Source: Stenogyne calaminthoides
Lineage: Eukaryota > Streptophyta > Magnoliopsida > Lamiales > Lamiaceae
Assembly: GCA_037126765.1 (NCBI GenBank)
Contig: JBBCBC010000017.1
Location: 21,691,916 to 21,755,915 of the forward strand
Direction: 5' to 3'
Length of the DNA: 64,000 nucleotides
Program-made: the position numbers and the translations under genes
Part shown: one piece after another, positions 12,640 to 25,485 of the stretch
Layout of the letters: each line of letters opens with the position of its first letter
Position numbering within the stretch: position 1 is the first letter of the stretch
Notes under the pieces: model-generated
Told to the model about the DNA's origin: nothing
Database searches by the model: none
What the model saw: only the letters and a program-made list of their open reading frames with translations

Positions 12640-12780
12640 TTTTTGTAAAATAAGTTGGGATATCCCAACTTATTTTTTTGGAGCTTATAAGTTCTAAATT
12701 TTTTTTTTTTTAATTTTATAAGATGCTAAACATCTTATTTTACCAAACAAAATTAAGGAGCTTATAAGCTGCGCCAAACG
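12640..12780. repeat. Palindrome-containing repeat, possible small inverted-repeat element
   Basis: A near-perfect palindrome, AATAAGTTGGGATATCCCAA continuing to CTTATT, lies at about 12647-12672, followed by two GGAGCTTATAAG motifs (about 12680 and 12758). It looks like the end of a short inverted-repeat element, but no boundaries can be set. The rest of 12.56-13.29 kb has no recognisable gene. Confidence 0.4.
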
Positions 12781-13295
12781 AGCTCTAAATCAAACCTCCA
12801 AAATAACCGAGAGCACAAGTTATTATCAAACCAGGAACCTTCTTGGATTTACACAAACCCATACCAAGGTGAAACCCTTATCAAGAACTAGAAAAGCCCT
12901 AACTAATTTCCGTAAATAACCCCTTCACGCTAGTAGCAGCACGACGAAACCTTAACCGGTCTATCAATGTTCTTCCAGCCTTCGGTAAGATATATAACTT
13001 TAATGCCCTTTGCTATTAAATTGGGGGTATTCTGGTATTAAATTGCGGTGTGGCTGTTTGTATAGGTGTGTGCATTGCGAGAGGATAAAACGGATCGGGG
13101 TATGCTCTGTTCTGGTATGTATATATATCCATTAGCTAGCATAGTATTATTCCTAATTATATCTGGATAATTAAGTTTGTATGTGCATAGAGATAAAAGA
13201 GGGAAACGGGTGCTTGTTATTTGAGTATGTGTTGTGTTGATTTGTGTACATATATTAATTACTTTTTATATAATTATTCTTAATATAATTAAAGG

Positions 13296-14123
13296 CATGA
13301 TTGGTATGAATGAATGAAATTACAACTGAATGGAATGAAATTGGAATGGTCATTCTTATGATTGGTATGATTTATGAATGAAATATAGGTATGGTAAATC
13401 TACTTTTGAATTATTATTAATAATTATTAAAATTATATTTAATATATAATTATTGTTAAATTTTTTATTTTTTATTTAAAAAATTTAAAAATAATATTTT
13501 TTATAATTGCAAAAATAATATTTTTTATTAAAATAAATATATAATTTTATAATTATATATTTATAATAATAATATGTTTTAAATTATTTTGAAAAGTTTG
13601 AGTTAATAATAACTTTATATATTTTTTAATATTTTTATTAAATAATAATATTTGTTATTATTAATAATATATTATTAAATAATAATATTTATATTTTTAT
13701 TAATATATTATTGATAATTGCTAAAATTTACATTTTTTGAGATATAGTATTAATATTGAAAGTTTTATATTATTTATATATTCGAATATTATTATATTTA
13801 ATATTATTATTATTATTGTAGGAGTATAATTTTTTTAATATAATATTATTAACTTAATATTATTATTGTTGTTGTGGGTAGAAGATAATATTATAAAAAT
13901 AAAAAATAAAGGATAATATTATTTATGGAAAAAAATTCATTCCTCAAGATGTGGAATACAAAAATCCATGGGATATGTAAGGAATCACAATTCCTTTATT
14001 TTTGGGAATGACAATTCCTAATGGAATGATGATTCATTCCAAAAAAATATACCAATTATTATATTTGGAATAGATTAAGGAATTATAATTTCATTCCCTA
14101 TCTATTCCAACATACCAATCACA
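13296..14123. mobile_element. Non-autonomous inverted-repeat element, about 830 bp
   Basis: Inverted ends: TGATTGGTATGAATGAATG near 13298 and the reverse complement CATACCAATCA ending about 14121. Subterminal GGAATG/CATTCC motifs recur at both ends. The interior is very AT-rich and non-coding. I could not identify a convincing target duplication, so the superfamily is open (hAT or PIF/Harbinger are possible). Confidence 0.55.
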
Positions 14124-14196
14124 CTCGGGTATACGTGTGTATATGTTATGTGTTCGTGGGTTGTATAAGTGGTGTATGTGGGTAATAAGGTTAACT

Positions 14197-14198
14197 AA

Positions 14199-14230
<32 letters not shown>
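14197..14230. repeat. (TTA)n microsatellite
   Basis: About eleven TTA/ATT trinucleotides in a row. Confidence 0.95.
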
Positions 14231-14232
<2 letters not shown>

Positions 14233-14599
14233 TCATTTGGTAGTTGTGTGTGTGAGTAATTCTGTGAGTTTACATACACAGTGAACTAGTATTAATTTAC
14301 TAATACAACTATTATTCGTTATCATATTATTATACTACTACCATTCTCATTTGTATTATTCAGGTCATTGGTTAGGTTAGTAACTTTAGTTGACTAATTG
14401 GGTACGTGTCCTTATTACTTTATTATTTTCATTACTATTATACTATATATCTTACTTGCTCCTCCAACTTGATATTAAACTTAATAGGATTCTATTAAGT
14501 TTTAGAATGGAATTAGGGTTTATGAATTATGTTAGACCAGTAATATTGGAAGTCGGATTAGTGATGTACATTATATTTTTTGTAGGATTTGGAACATAA

Positions 14600-15236
14600 C
14601 TTGAGGCTCTTTGAACTAGCTAAATCAGGGGTGACGAAGGTCGAGGATAATAAGGGGTATTGCATTGCATCATCTGTTGCAACTCTTTCTTTTAAGGTGA
14701 GGGCAAACCCCACTCCACTCTTCACTGGGTTAAATATTTCAAGTTATGATTGCTATGTTAAAATGTTTTATGTGAAAAATGAATGCCATGAATATGCAAG
14801 CTCATGATTATTATGTAATGTATGCTAACACCAAGTCGGGTGATGTCCGTCATCTAATCTAACTGCAAGCCAAGCCGGGTGATGCCCGTTATGCCAAGCC
14901 GGGTGATGCCCGTGATTATGCCAAGCCGGGTGATGTCCGTGAAGTGATAATACATTCGATGTTCTCATGAGCTACGCTTTCATGTTATGTATTATTTACA
15001 TATGTCTTTTAGCAGTGCGATCATTGATGAGCTCAGGCAAGGCATGGTGAGGAGATGTACGCAAGTAATTTATGAAGAATGTAGTAATGATTTTAAGATA
15101 CGAGTCTTGCGCTGTAATTTCCAATAATTTTTCTTGTAATAATCTCGTTTAATTAATTATACTTTCTTTAATTAAGTTATCATTTTCAACTTGGGGACGC
15201 ATCTCTCCATTTGTGTGTTATTATGAAATTTGGGGC
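14600..15236 (-). repeat. LTR-like repeat fragment ending GGGGCATTTCA, with GGGTGATGCCCGT tandem
   Basis: The right end (about 15215-15236, TTATGAAATTTGGGGCATTTCA) matches the reverse complement of the solo LTR start at 31642 (TGTCACGCCCCAATTTTCAT). Inside, 14831-14942 holds four imperfect copies of CCAAGCCGGGTGATGCCCGT. The solo LTR has an analogous CCCGAAGACCCGTCG duplication near 32190-32290. I infer the two belong to related families in opposite orientation. No left boundary was found. Short ORFs here are not convincing. Confidence 0.4.
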
Positions 15237-15632
15237 ATTTCAAATTGGAGCCTTACGTCTCAACTTTCATCTAAGTTGTGAATCAAGAAGATACTTATTT
15301 ACAAGAAACTGACAATGTGATCTTCTGTGATCTTCTACACACCACATTGTCTACAATATAAAGTACCTTCGAACGTTTATGCAATAAATAATTAACATTC
15401 ATTATATTTAAAGCAAACAATGATAAAAAGATTATTCTCATAAAGTACCATGCGGATCCGTGCATGTGCCACTAACACGAAATAAGGTACCCTTGTCCTC
15501 GTAGGGACACACCGCTGAGAATGTCATTTTCTGGGTGGTGGAATTTTTCCTTTTCCCATTCCTTGTTCCTTTCCTTTTTCTTTCCCCTTTCCTTTTCCTT
15601 TATTCTTTGGCATGGTTTGCATATGGTACAAG
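15237..15632. other. Unassigned spacer
   Basis: I see no gene. It holds a C/T-rich stretch (15540-15610, TTCCTTTTCC runs) and otherwise ordinary AT-rich sequence. Confidence 0.6.
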
Positions 15633-16040
15633 GAACTGGGAAGGATGAAAAAGGTTGTAAGCATATGTAACTAATAAGCAAAATAATAAATGTTGTCAAG
15701 CATATGGAGGAACTGGGAAGGATATAAAAGGTTGTAAGCATATGTAACTAATAAGCAAAACAATAAATGTTGTCAAACATATGTAATTAATAAGCAAAAC
15801 ATGTAACTACTGTAAAAAATGGGTTTCACGTATGAAGGAACTAGGAAGAATGAAAAGGTTGTAAGCATATGTAATTAATAAGCAAAGCAAACAATAAATG
15901 TTGTCAAACATATATGTAATGAATAAGCAAAAAAATAAATGATGTCAAACATATATAATTAATAAGCAAAAAATGGAACTGAGAAGGATGGAAAAGGTTA
16001 TAACCATATGTAATCAATAAGCAAAACAATAAATGCCGTC
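15633..16040. repeat. Imperfect tandem repeats with ATAAGCAAAACAATAAATG
   Basis: Variable-length units combining GGAACTGGGAAGGATG, AAAGGTTGTAAGCATATGTA and TAATAAGCAAAACAATAAATG are repeated about five times with internal deletions. Non-coding. Confidence 0.75.
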
Positions 16041-16324
16041 AGTAAATTTAAAATTAATATAAAATAAAATATTTGTTGTTGTTGGAAATTTAAATAGAAG
16101 TTTAGGTTTATAGGGAAGGGAGATAAAATAAATAATTTCGAATTCAACTAATTTTTCTCAATCTTGATTTTGATTATTTTTATCTTTTTTGAATTTGAAC
16201 TTTCTACATCATTGTTAAAGTTAGAGACATATTTTTCTTTCACGCAAATTTTAATACTTCCCCATCCCAGATTTAATGGCGCATTTAGTGTTTGTGCGAA
16301 GTTTAATGGAGAGATATTTATTAA

Positions 16325-16569
16325 GAGTATGTCTAGTGTGCAAATTTGTATAGATAAAAATCTATAAAATTGTCCTAAATCAACCAACTACACCCTAAAC
16401 ACTAAATAATTAACCATAAATTATGACCTATTTGAGCTGGGTGAACCATGAACTAGTCGGGCCGAGTGAACCATGAACCACTCAATTTTGTATTACATTC
16501 ATCAATTATAGAATTTGGTTGAAAATTAAAGTTTTTGTATCTATACAAATTTGCACACTAGACTTTGTC
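16325..16569 (+). mobile_element. Mutator-type MITE, copy 1 (245 bp)
   Basis: Inverted ends GAGTATGTCTAGTGTGCAAA and, on the opposite strand from the right end, GACAAAGTCTAGTGTGCAAA. It is flanked by the identical 9-bp direct repeat ATTTATTAA (16316-16324 and 16570-16578). A 9-bp duplication is the Mutator hallmark. A second copy in inverse orientation lies at 50640-50881. Confidence 0.9.
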
Positions 16570-16578
16570 ATTTATTAA

Positions 16579-17469
16579 TATAAGTTGCTTTTGTTGGAGG
16601 GTGTAAATGGTAAAGTAATGACATTGATGTAAATAAAAGAGAATAAAGTTGACTTTAATATGAGAAAAATAATGACATTGTGTGTAATTTTTTAGATGTT
16701 TTGGGGTAAAGTTTAAAGTAATGTAGTTGATTTATTTCCTTTTTAGGAAATGTGCCAATGAATTTGGGACGGACCTTTTTGACAAATGTGATATTAAATT
16801 CGGATCGGAGTGAGTAATACTAAAAGTATCATTAAAATTTTCCTTATGCTCATCAGATCTTAGATGTAAAATAAGAATCTGCAAAAAATATCCTCAAAGC
16901 AACTAAAAATTTAGGCAACTTGTATGGAATATAAATATACAAATAACGTAAAACTTATAGTTTTGAATTTTTGGTAGATGTCACCTTCAATAATATTCAT
17001 ACAATTTAACACATGTATTTGACATTCGTCATCAGATATAACATAGAAATAGGATACGCGCCACGTGGAAGACATGAATTCTTCATCTCCACCAAACTAC
17101 TATTTTTTGTTCAATCGATGTCGCTCTATCTTTCAATCCGTAATTCCACCATTTTTACTCGGTGCAGCCTCAGGCGGATGACCCATCACCGTCGAACCCC
17201 GCTGAATTTTATGCCGCCTCAGACGCCATGTTCAAAGCTCTCATTTTGCAGATCTAAATTTGGATTATATCGACAAAAATAGGATAATAGTAATGAGAAA
17301 TCAACAACGTGCGACAGGGGTGAATAGCAAAGTATTTGGGGAAGATATTTCGCATTTCAAAATTTGGCGAGCGAGTTTCTAGAGGCGGCGTCGGACGAAG
17401 AATTGGGCGAGGATGCGGAGGTGACAATTTTACTGGAAGTTGTGTTCTTTATGATGCGGTGATCAATAC
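16579..17469. other. Unassigned sequence left of the FAR1-type MULE
   Basis: No convincing gene. Two GC-richer stretches on the plus strand (17160-17255 and 17380-17455) read as short protein-like segments (NPAEFYAASDAMFKALI; SEFLEAASDEELGEDAEV) without shared frame or clear splice sites. They may be remnants of an exon disrupted before the MULE inserted at 17478. I cannot name the family. Confidence 0.35.
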
Positions 17470-17579
17470 CTTATCCTCGGAGATTGCTAGATCTACCCGG
17501 TAGGTAGATGACCCACCTAATATAATAATATAAAAATAAAATAAAAAATATATATTTATATGGGAATATTGGAAATCGT

Positions 17580-18327
17580 GTGTAAACGTGCGGCGTCGTA
17601 ACTTCAATCTGCTTCTTTGCGTGCGTCTCTCTTCTTCTTCCTCCCGACAAATTTAATTTTGCTTTTTTTTTTTTTTTTGGCTCCCTTCTCTAGATCGACA
17701 TTAGTTATGGAGAAAAAAACATCATTGAACCTAAATTGCAGAATTCTAAAAACAAATTCAAATTCAAATCATCTCCAATACAAAATTGTATTGTTGCCCA
17801 TATTGAGCGGCGAACAACAGAAGAAATTGACGGTCAATCAGAAAAATTCTGATGGCGAATTCGTCGGTCACGAAATCGCCAAATACCGTCAAAATCGTAT
17901 ATTGAGGATTAATTTCAGGTAATTTATAATATATTGAGTTAATATATTGGGTCAATCTTTTAATTTTGGGCTAATATATTTATGCATATATGCATTGAAA
18001 ATTGAAACTATGATGATATAGTGTCGCATTGTACTGAAATAATTTTGAGCAGATGGCATATGCGCCGAACTAGAATAATTTTAGATAGAGTTTTGAATCC
18101 ACTACATTCTTCGTATTATTTGGAGATTACCCTTTACCTATATTTGCTTTTCTTTGCTGGGCGAAAGAAAAAAGTGAAACTTTTAGATTTTATTAATTTT
18201 TAAACTATATAGTATATGTTTGAAGAATTAATTTTTAGTCTTCTGGAATACTTTTTAGGTCTGGAATTTTTGAGCAAAAATGACAGTTTTTATTTAACTT
18301 TTACATGTGTATTTATAGGTGAATTAA
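17580..18327 (+). other. Leader of the FAR1-type transposase gene
   Basis: Upstream of the ATG at 18328 the sequence has the look of an untranslated exon plus intron: a donor-like CAG/GTAATT near 17918 and an acceptor-like TTTATAG near 18318. An ORF at 17617-17922 (101 codons) has no recognisable content and is probably fortuitous. Confidence 0.4.
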
Positions 18328-20510
18328 ATGGCAAAAGAAGGTACAACAAATGAAGGTGATAAAAGTATTTCTGGAGCCAGTAAGCTTATGATAGATTTGA
18401 ATGTGGAGTTGCCTTCAAACTTTGATTGTTCAAGTGATGAGGATACAAATATTGATTTCGAGTCCGATTCAAATGATGCGGATGGTAATACGATAGAAGA
18501 TGATTTAGTTGGGAATCAACAAGAAGATGTTATTAGAGATGAACCAGAGCTTACTAATGTTGAAAACTCCCTTCCTTCCCCCATTCTAGGAATGACATTT
18601 GAATCTCACGATAAGGTGATCTTCTTTTATCATGAGTTTGGAAGTCAAAATGGCTTTCAAATGAAAATTAGAAGTCGAGAGAAGGATAGATTGAGGCTTA
18701 CTTGTTCAAAAGAAGGAAAATTCACTCCAAAGGGTAAAGATCCATCAAAACCATCCCATACTCAAGTTACTGGTTGTAATGCCAAAATAACGACAATTGT
18801 TGATAAGACTGGCAAATGGAAGCTAAGCACTGTGGTTTTGGAGCATAACCATCCATTGGACCCAATTGATTCACGTCTGATGGCTAACTACAAATTTATT
18901 AATCCACACAATAAAGAGGCTATATTGACTAATGAAAAGGCTGGAGTACCCATTGGCAGAAATTTTACTACATTTGATGTGCGTTATGGAGGATTCAGTT
19001 AAGTCCCTTTTACTGAGAAAGACTGTAGAAATTTAATAAGCAAGCATAGACACCTGTCTCTTGAAGAAGGAGATTTTGCTGCAATGGAGAAGCTTTTCTT
19101 AGAATTATCCTCAAAAGATAAGGATTTTTTTTACATGTATGACACAGACGATAGTGGTACACTAAGAAATGTGTTTTGGGCTGATGGCAGATGTAGAGCT
19201 GCATATCGGGATTTTGGGGATGTGGTGTCATTTGATACTACATATTTAAAGAATAGATATCGAATGCCTTTTTCTCCTTTCATAGGAGTGAATCATCATG
19301 GTCAATCAATTTTGCTTGGGTGTGCTATACTTTCGGGAGAAGAAACAAGTAATTATGTGTGGTTATTTAAAACATGGCTAGCATGTATGTCGGGAAAGGC
19401 TCCACGTGGTATTCTGACAGACCAGGCCAAGGATATTGGTAATCACACTCTACTGTACTTTTTCATTATCCTTTTATTTTTTTTAATTTGAATCTATGAA
19501 AATTTTATGTAATGATGTATATATAATTTTTGGTATATGTAGGCAATGGAATTAAGGAAATTCTTCCTCAGACAAAGCATAGATGGTGCATTTGGCATAT
19601 CATGAGAAATGCAAATAAACATTTCAACTAGTATATAGAAAAAAAAGCTTTTCACAAAGATTTACGTAGTGTACTTCATGATTCTCTTAGTGTTATTGAG
19701 TTTGAAGAACGATGGGGAGAGATGTTGGAGAAATATGGGTTGCAAGAGAATGATTGGTTGAAAGAGATGTATACTTTGAGGCATAGATGGGTTCCTATTT
19801 ATTTTAAGGGCGGCTTTTGGGCTGGAATGTCTAGCACGAAACATAGTGAAGGCATGAATAATTTTTTCAAAGCATTTGTGAACCTCAATACTACTTTGAA
19901 AGAATTTGTTGAGCAATATAGTCTTGCACTTGAAAAAAGAGCCAATGAGGAGGAAAATGAAACCTTTAGGTCGATTAACAAGCATACTCAATGCTTCACT
20001 GAGTATGTGGCTGAGTCCGTATTTCAGCGTTTATATACATCAAAGAAATTTGAGGAATTTCAGGAACAAGTGCGGCTTGTCACATATACAAATTCAACCA
20101 AGGTCCAAGACAATGGGAGTGTGTGTTTGTATCATGTGGTAATAAAGAAAGTCAATTGGCCACGTAAGCAAAAGTTTGTGGTGACCTTGGATCTCAAATC
20201 TTTTGATGTGAAATGTGAATGTAGAAATTTTGAATTCAAAGGCATATTATGCAGTCACGTGGTTCGTGTGTATCATAAAGAAGATATTACATGTGTTCCA
20301 GAAAAGTATATTCTATCCTGATGGAGGAAGGATTTACCTAGGGATTATTTGAAAAGTTCAGTTCCATATTTTAACTCGGAGAAAAATCCAGAAGTTAAGA
20401 GATACCAAGGTATGCAAGGGTTGTTCGAGGAGATTGCGACAATGGTTGTGCCAAATGAGAGAGCATATTCCTTGTTATGGATTCTCTATCCAAGTTGAAA
20501 CCTGAGTTGA
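18328..20510 (+). pseudogene. FAR1-like Mutator transposase, broken
   Basis: The ATG at 18328 follows an acceptor-like site. Domains in order: an acidic N-terminus; the FAR1 DNA-binding domain (residues about 90-185; FESHDKVIFFYHEFGSQNGF to VLEHNHPL); the MULE catalytic domain (from about 19084; DVVSFDTTYLKN with the first Asp, then GILTDQAKDI); an intron 19439-19542 with GT and AG ends joining DI to GNGIKEILPQTKHRWC; then KHRWCIWHIM, and a SWIM zinc finger CECRNFEFKGILCSHVV (about 20215-20262). In-frame stops at 19000-19002 (TAA), 19629-19631 (TAG) and 20319-20321 (TGA), each followed by good coding sequence, show a nearly complete protein with three nonsense mutations, then a frameshift near 20470. 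Its position inside Mutator ends makes it the element's transposase rather than a host FAR1-related regulator. Confidence 0.88.
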
Positions 20511-20740
20511 GAGCTTTGATTGAGGAAGGTCAAGAGTTACCACAATATTAAGCACAATTGTTATGGATTCTCTATCCAAATAATTTGAAACCATGAGATT
20601 TGAGAAAGATCTTTGAAATTGAGGAAGGTCGAAAAGGGAAAAGGATACCAGAAATCGATCATCTAAAAAAAGAAAGAATAAATCATTTTTCAAACCAAGT
20701 GAAAGTGGCAAAAGAGAATGGGTACAATTTTGCATTTAAT
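20472..20740 (+). repeat. Short duplication at the transposase 3' end
   Basis: The segment starting TTATGGATTCTCTATCCAA at about 20475 recurs at about 20562, each followed by a degenerate GAGTTTGAG/GATTTGAG...GAGGAAGGTC. This is a local duplication of about 88 bp covering the C-terminal coding part. Confidence 0.6.
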
Positions 20741-20869
20741 AATCTTAATCTTTTTTTTTTTTCTATGAGATAAGACATGTACGTTAGGTAGATAAATGTT
20801 TTTTTTCTTGTTTAAATACAGAAAGCAATTGAAGAGGAAAGTGTCACAATTATTATACTAAAATTTTGA

Positions 20870-22260
20870 ACGAGTATGATATTTTGAACTTTTAAATGAA
20901 AAATATTACTTGTTTAAATGAGATTGTTTAAATGAGAAATATTACTTGTTTAAATGGAAAGATCTTTGAAATAAATGTAAAAAAAAGTATTACTTGTTTA
21001 AATGAAAAGTATTACTTGATTAAATGAAAAGTATTACTTGTTTAAATGAATGATTACTTGTTTAAATGAAAATGTAAAAATGAAAAAAAAGAATGAAAAA
21101 TCTTGTTTTTATTACTTGTTTAAATGGAAAGTATTACTTGTTTAAATAAAAAAGTATCAATTGTTTAAATGAAAAGTATTACTTGTTTAAATTTTTTACT
21201 TGTTTAATAAAAATCTTGTTTTAATGAAAAGTATTACTTGTTTTTTTGTAGTACTTGTTTCAATGAAAGACTTGTTTAAAGAAAAGTATTATTTGTTTAA
21301 ATGAAAAGTTAGGTACTTGTTTCAATGAAAATACTTGTTTTTTTCTTGTTTAAATGAAAAATTACTTGTTAAAATGGAAATGTAGTACTTGTTTCAATTG
21401 ATTACTTGTTTAAATAGAAGTGTAGTATTTGTTTAAATGAAAAGTATTCTTGTTTAAATGATATTACTTGTTTCAATGAGAAACACTTGTTTTTGATTAC
21501 ATGTTTAAATGGAAATGTATTTTGTTTCAATTTATTACTTGTTTAAATAGAAATGTAGTACTTGTTTAAATGAAAAGTATTACTTATTTAAATGAAAAGT
21601 GTTACTTGTTTTAGTACTTGTTTAAATGAAAATACTACTTGTTTTGAAAAATGTTTCAATGAAATGTAGTACTTGTTTCAATGAAATGTATTACTTGTTT
21701 AAATGGAAAAGTATTACTTGTTTAAATGAAAAGTATTACTTGTTTAAATGAAAATTTATTACTTGTTTAAATGAAAATATATTACTTGTTTAAATGAAAA
21801 TGTAGTATTTGTTTCAATGAAATGTATTACTTGTTTAAATGGAAAGTATTACTTGTTTAAATGAAAAGTATTACTTGTTTGAAAAATTACTTGTTTGGAT
21901 GGAAAATGAAAAGTATTCTTGTTTAAATGGAAATGTAGTACTTGTTTCAATAAAAAGTATCAATTGTTTAAATGAAAAGTATTACTTGTTTAAATGGAAA
22001 TGTAGTATTTGTTTCACTTGTTTAAAAAAAGTATCACTTGTACTTATTTAAAAACTTGTTTAAATGAAAAAAATAGAAATTACTTGTTTACTTGTTTAAA
22101 TGAAAAGTGTTACTTGTTTTAAAGAAATGTACTTGTATAAATGGAAATGTAGTACTTGTTTCAATAAAAATATATTACTTGTTTAAATGGAAATGTAGTA
22201 CTTGTTTCAATGAAATGTATTACTTTGATTATTAACATCGAATGAAAAGTGTTACTTGTT
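20870..22260. repeat. 1.4-kb minisatellite, unit ATTACTTGTTTAAATGAAAAGT
   Basis: About 60 imperfect head-to-tail copies of a unit of roughly 21-22 bp built on TACTTGTTTAAATGAAAAG, with variants TTTCAATGAAA and GTAGTACTTGTTT. It begins right after the transposase 3' end and lies inside the FAR1-type MULE. An ORF at 21839-22051 is only a read-through of the repeat. Confidence 0.95.
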
Positions 22261-22984
22261 ACTAAATCCAAATTGGATGCTGAAATTATTAACATCGATT
22301 AGAGTATGCGGAGAAAGTTTTTATTTGAAGATGGGTTGAAGATGTCTATGGAGGATGAAGTTTTTATTTTATGTTTATGTTTTTTAATTTTGCATCTTTC
22401 TGTGTTTTTTTGTTTGTTTTGTTTAATTATGTGTTGCTAGTCCCTTCTCCTGAAGTAATGAATTTGTTGCCTTTTTATTTCCACATTTATTTTTCCCAAT
22501 TTTCTTAATTTTTTTACGATCCTTGCAATTTTAGTTTCATACCTTCACAATGCAAAACAAATAACTTCATTAGATTTAGTATTTAACTATTTCACTTTAT
22601 TTTAGGATAAACCGCAAAAGAAAGAAACATTAAAAAATTACCCCAAAAAAAAAAAAAAAAAAAACAGAAGTGCGCACGTTTAAGGAAGATTGAGGAAGAT
22701 TGAAATGTATTATTGACTTGGTTGCCTAATATATTTTTCAACCCCTACCTAATCTCTTTCCTTGTATTTTTCAACCGTTTATGCTCAAAATTAGCTGAAT
22801 CTCTAATTATTTTTGCAATGGAAAATTCTTGTATAGTATAAAAAATAACGAAAAACGTTTAGTTTGGTGTGTTATAAAATAATATGGAAAAATATTTTTT
22901 ATGGAAAAATATTTAATATAAGTGTGGTATAAAATAACATGAAAAAATATTTAATGAAAAGGTAGAATACGTGATATTTTTTTT

Positions 22985-23130
22985 CTTTGAAGGAAAGAAT
23001 AAGTGGTAACAATAAGGGAGATTAAGTGGGGAGGGAAAATAGGGATTATTCCTTCGAAAAAAAAGAAAATAGGGAATATTTGTGGTAAAATAAGGGAGAT
23101 TAAGTGGGGAGGGAAAATAGGGATTATTTG
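22985..23130. repeat. Tandem duplication of about 75-80 bp
   Basis: TAAGGGAGATTAAGTGGGGA followed by GGGAAAATAGGGATTATT occurs at about 23012 and again at about 23091, with a G/A-rich spacer between. Confidence 0.8.
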
Positions 23131-23181
23131 GGAGGTGGATTTCTTGGAAATATAATGGGAGAGATTTCTTGGAGTTATAAC

Positions 23182-25428
23182 TAGGGGTGGACGGTACGGC
23201 ATAAGGAAAATTTTCTCGTCATACCGTTATCGTACCGAAATTTTCGGTATACCAAAAATTCATACCGTTGTCATACCGAAAATTTCGGTATACCGAAATT
23301 TCGATACCGAAAAAAGTCATACCGTTGTCATACCGAAAATTTTGATATTTTTGGTATACCGAAATTTTTGGCATACCGTTCTTGCCGATTTTTTTTTAAA
23401 AAAATAACCTGTATTTTTTTATGAAAAACATGTGATCACAAAAAAAGTTTCAATAGTCCAACACAATAAAATAAGTTTCAGTTCAACACAACAAAATAAG
23501 TTTAAACAGTTCAACACAACACATATTAAAATAAACACAGTCTGTTTCAGACTTTCAGTACTAAAATAATACAAATCACGAATAAAGAAAAAAACACAAT
23601 TCACCCTCAAAGTCCAACATAACATCTCAAGAAACCTGCAAAACACAAAAAAAATAATCAATTAACATATTAGAATCCATTAATCAAGTCGAATAACAAT
23701 AAATTCAAGTATAATAAACTCAAGTTTTACATGTATGACTCTAAGCTCTAACTTTGTTTGAGGTTGACTAGAACTTTTATAAGTAATGCTTAAGATCCCT
23801 TTTAAATTATTAAAACTTTTAAAAAATCAAATAGTTTCTAAACTTCTTTAATATACCATATTCACAAATCATTAATTATGCTTAGGATTAATTAGGAGAA
23901 TACCTTGTCAATTTCTTCAATTTTCTTGTACAAATTAAATTCCTCAGACCGATTTCTCTAAGTAGTTTTTTAACCCACTAGTACTTCCACCATCATTAGG
24001 ATCTCTCGTGCATTGAATGAGAAGATTCGATTCCATTCTATATAAAAAAAACATGAGTATAATAATAAATTTACCAAACATGTTCAAAATTATACTCTTG
24101 TAAGAATTTACAGTTCACTTCTCAACTTCAACCCAATAGCACATTAATTTCCCTTTTTGACAAAAATACGATGTAATTAAAACTCCTATCCTAACAACAA
24201 ACACTAACTCAAATCCAATGCGAAAGATTTCCAAAAGTCGAAGCCAACTCAACCATACATATTGGTTTTTCTATTTATTTCATAACTATACAAAAGTGTG
24301 CATTTGGATAAACCTCAAAATACAAATAGAAGTGCAAGTAATTAAAACTCTTATCCTAACAACAAACACTAACTAAAATAGTAAATTACCCAACATACAA
24401 GACCTTAAGTGGGAAAAAAAGGGAAATGAATGATTTTTAAGGGGACAGTTCTTTTTTCCAAAGTACTAATTAATTAACTGAAATAGTAATTGATAAATTG
24501 TATCTGAATATATACCTTCATCATTGCATTTTTTAATTCATAAAAGGACAAAGAATTGATTTATCAAAACAAGTATTATCCAATTTAATGAACAGAGATG
24601 GAACAAGCTGCTGCATCATGTGACAAGAAAATTAGTGGAAAGAAAACCATTGAGTTTAGCGGGGCAAATTCTTTAGATATAAAGCACTGGTTACATGTGT
24701 GAATAAAAATCAAGCCTGCTGATCAAAAAAATGAGCTAAGTATCCACCTTAGCCTCTGCAAACACGAACCATTGCAACGTTATTTCGGACAAAAAATAAT
24801 TTCAATCTAATTGAGAATTGGTCTAATATTAAAACCAAAACATAATTGGCCGTCATGTTCTCTATAATTTTATTTATATCCAGAGCAATAGTAAGAACAC
24901 ACATATATATAATATATATACCTGATTTGGACTAAGATCAAGAGAAAGTCTTGGATCTAACCCCAAGAAAACAACCTGGAAAAAGCAAATTGAAGAATGA
25001 AAAAGGAATTGCATAACCAAAATAAAACAAAACATGTAAAATAGATGAGTAGAGTGAATCACCTCCGGTTTCAGAGAACTTATCCCATTCTTGGCAAGTT
25101 TTCTCGCGTTCACGCAAAAACTCTTTGTAAGATTTGAATAAAAAATGAATAAATGCACTATGTAATGTAGATCTGAAAAATAATAGCAAAATATTTCGTG
25201 CTTTTGTAGTAGTAATTACCTGAGCAAAAAAGGTGAGTGGTGGGGGGGCTGCAGAGTGGTGGGGATGAGGGCGGGAGGAGGGGGGGGGCAAGGGGGAAGG
25301 GGGGGGGGGGGGGGGGGACGACAATGAGGGGAGGGAGGGCCACAACTGAGGAGGAGGAGAGGAGAGGGGAGAAGCCGACGCATGAAGATTGTGAAAAAAT
25401 GAAATGTTATGTTGGGTTTGTGATTTTG

Positions 25429-25485
<57 letters not shown>

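Noticed and set aside
14390..14807. Two adjacent short ORFs, the first hydrophobic
   Set aside because: Low-complexity Leu/Tyr/Ile composition from AT-rich DNA, no homology recognised, and they lie at the edge of an LTR-like repeat.
17617..17922. 101-codon ORF upstream of the FAR1-type transposase
   Set aside because: Begins with a low-complexity Phe/Leu run and has no recognisable content; better explained as leader exon.
18328..20510. Host FAR1-RELATED SEQUENCE gene
   Set aside because: It lies within Mutator inverted ends with a 9-bp duplication and has three in-frame stops.
20870..22260. Regular short repeats that might suggest a CRISPR-like array
   Set aside because: Units are contiguous, imperfect and AT-rich with no unique spacers, and the context is a plant transposon.
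24938..25345. Proline-rich ORFs on the minus strand
   Set aside because: They are read-throughs of a G-rich simple stretch inside the non-coding hAT; both minus frames are open for the same reason.
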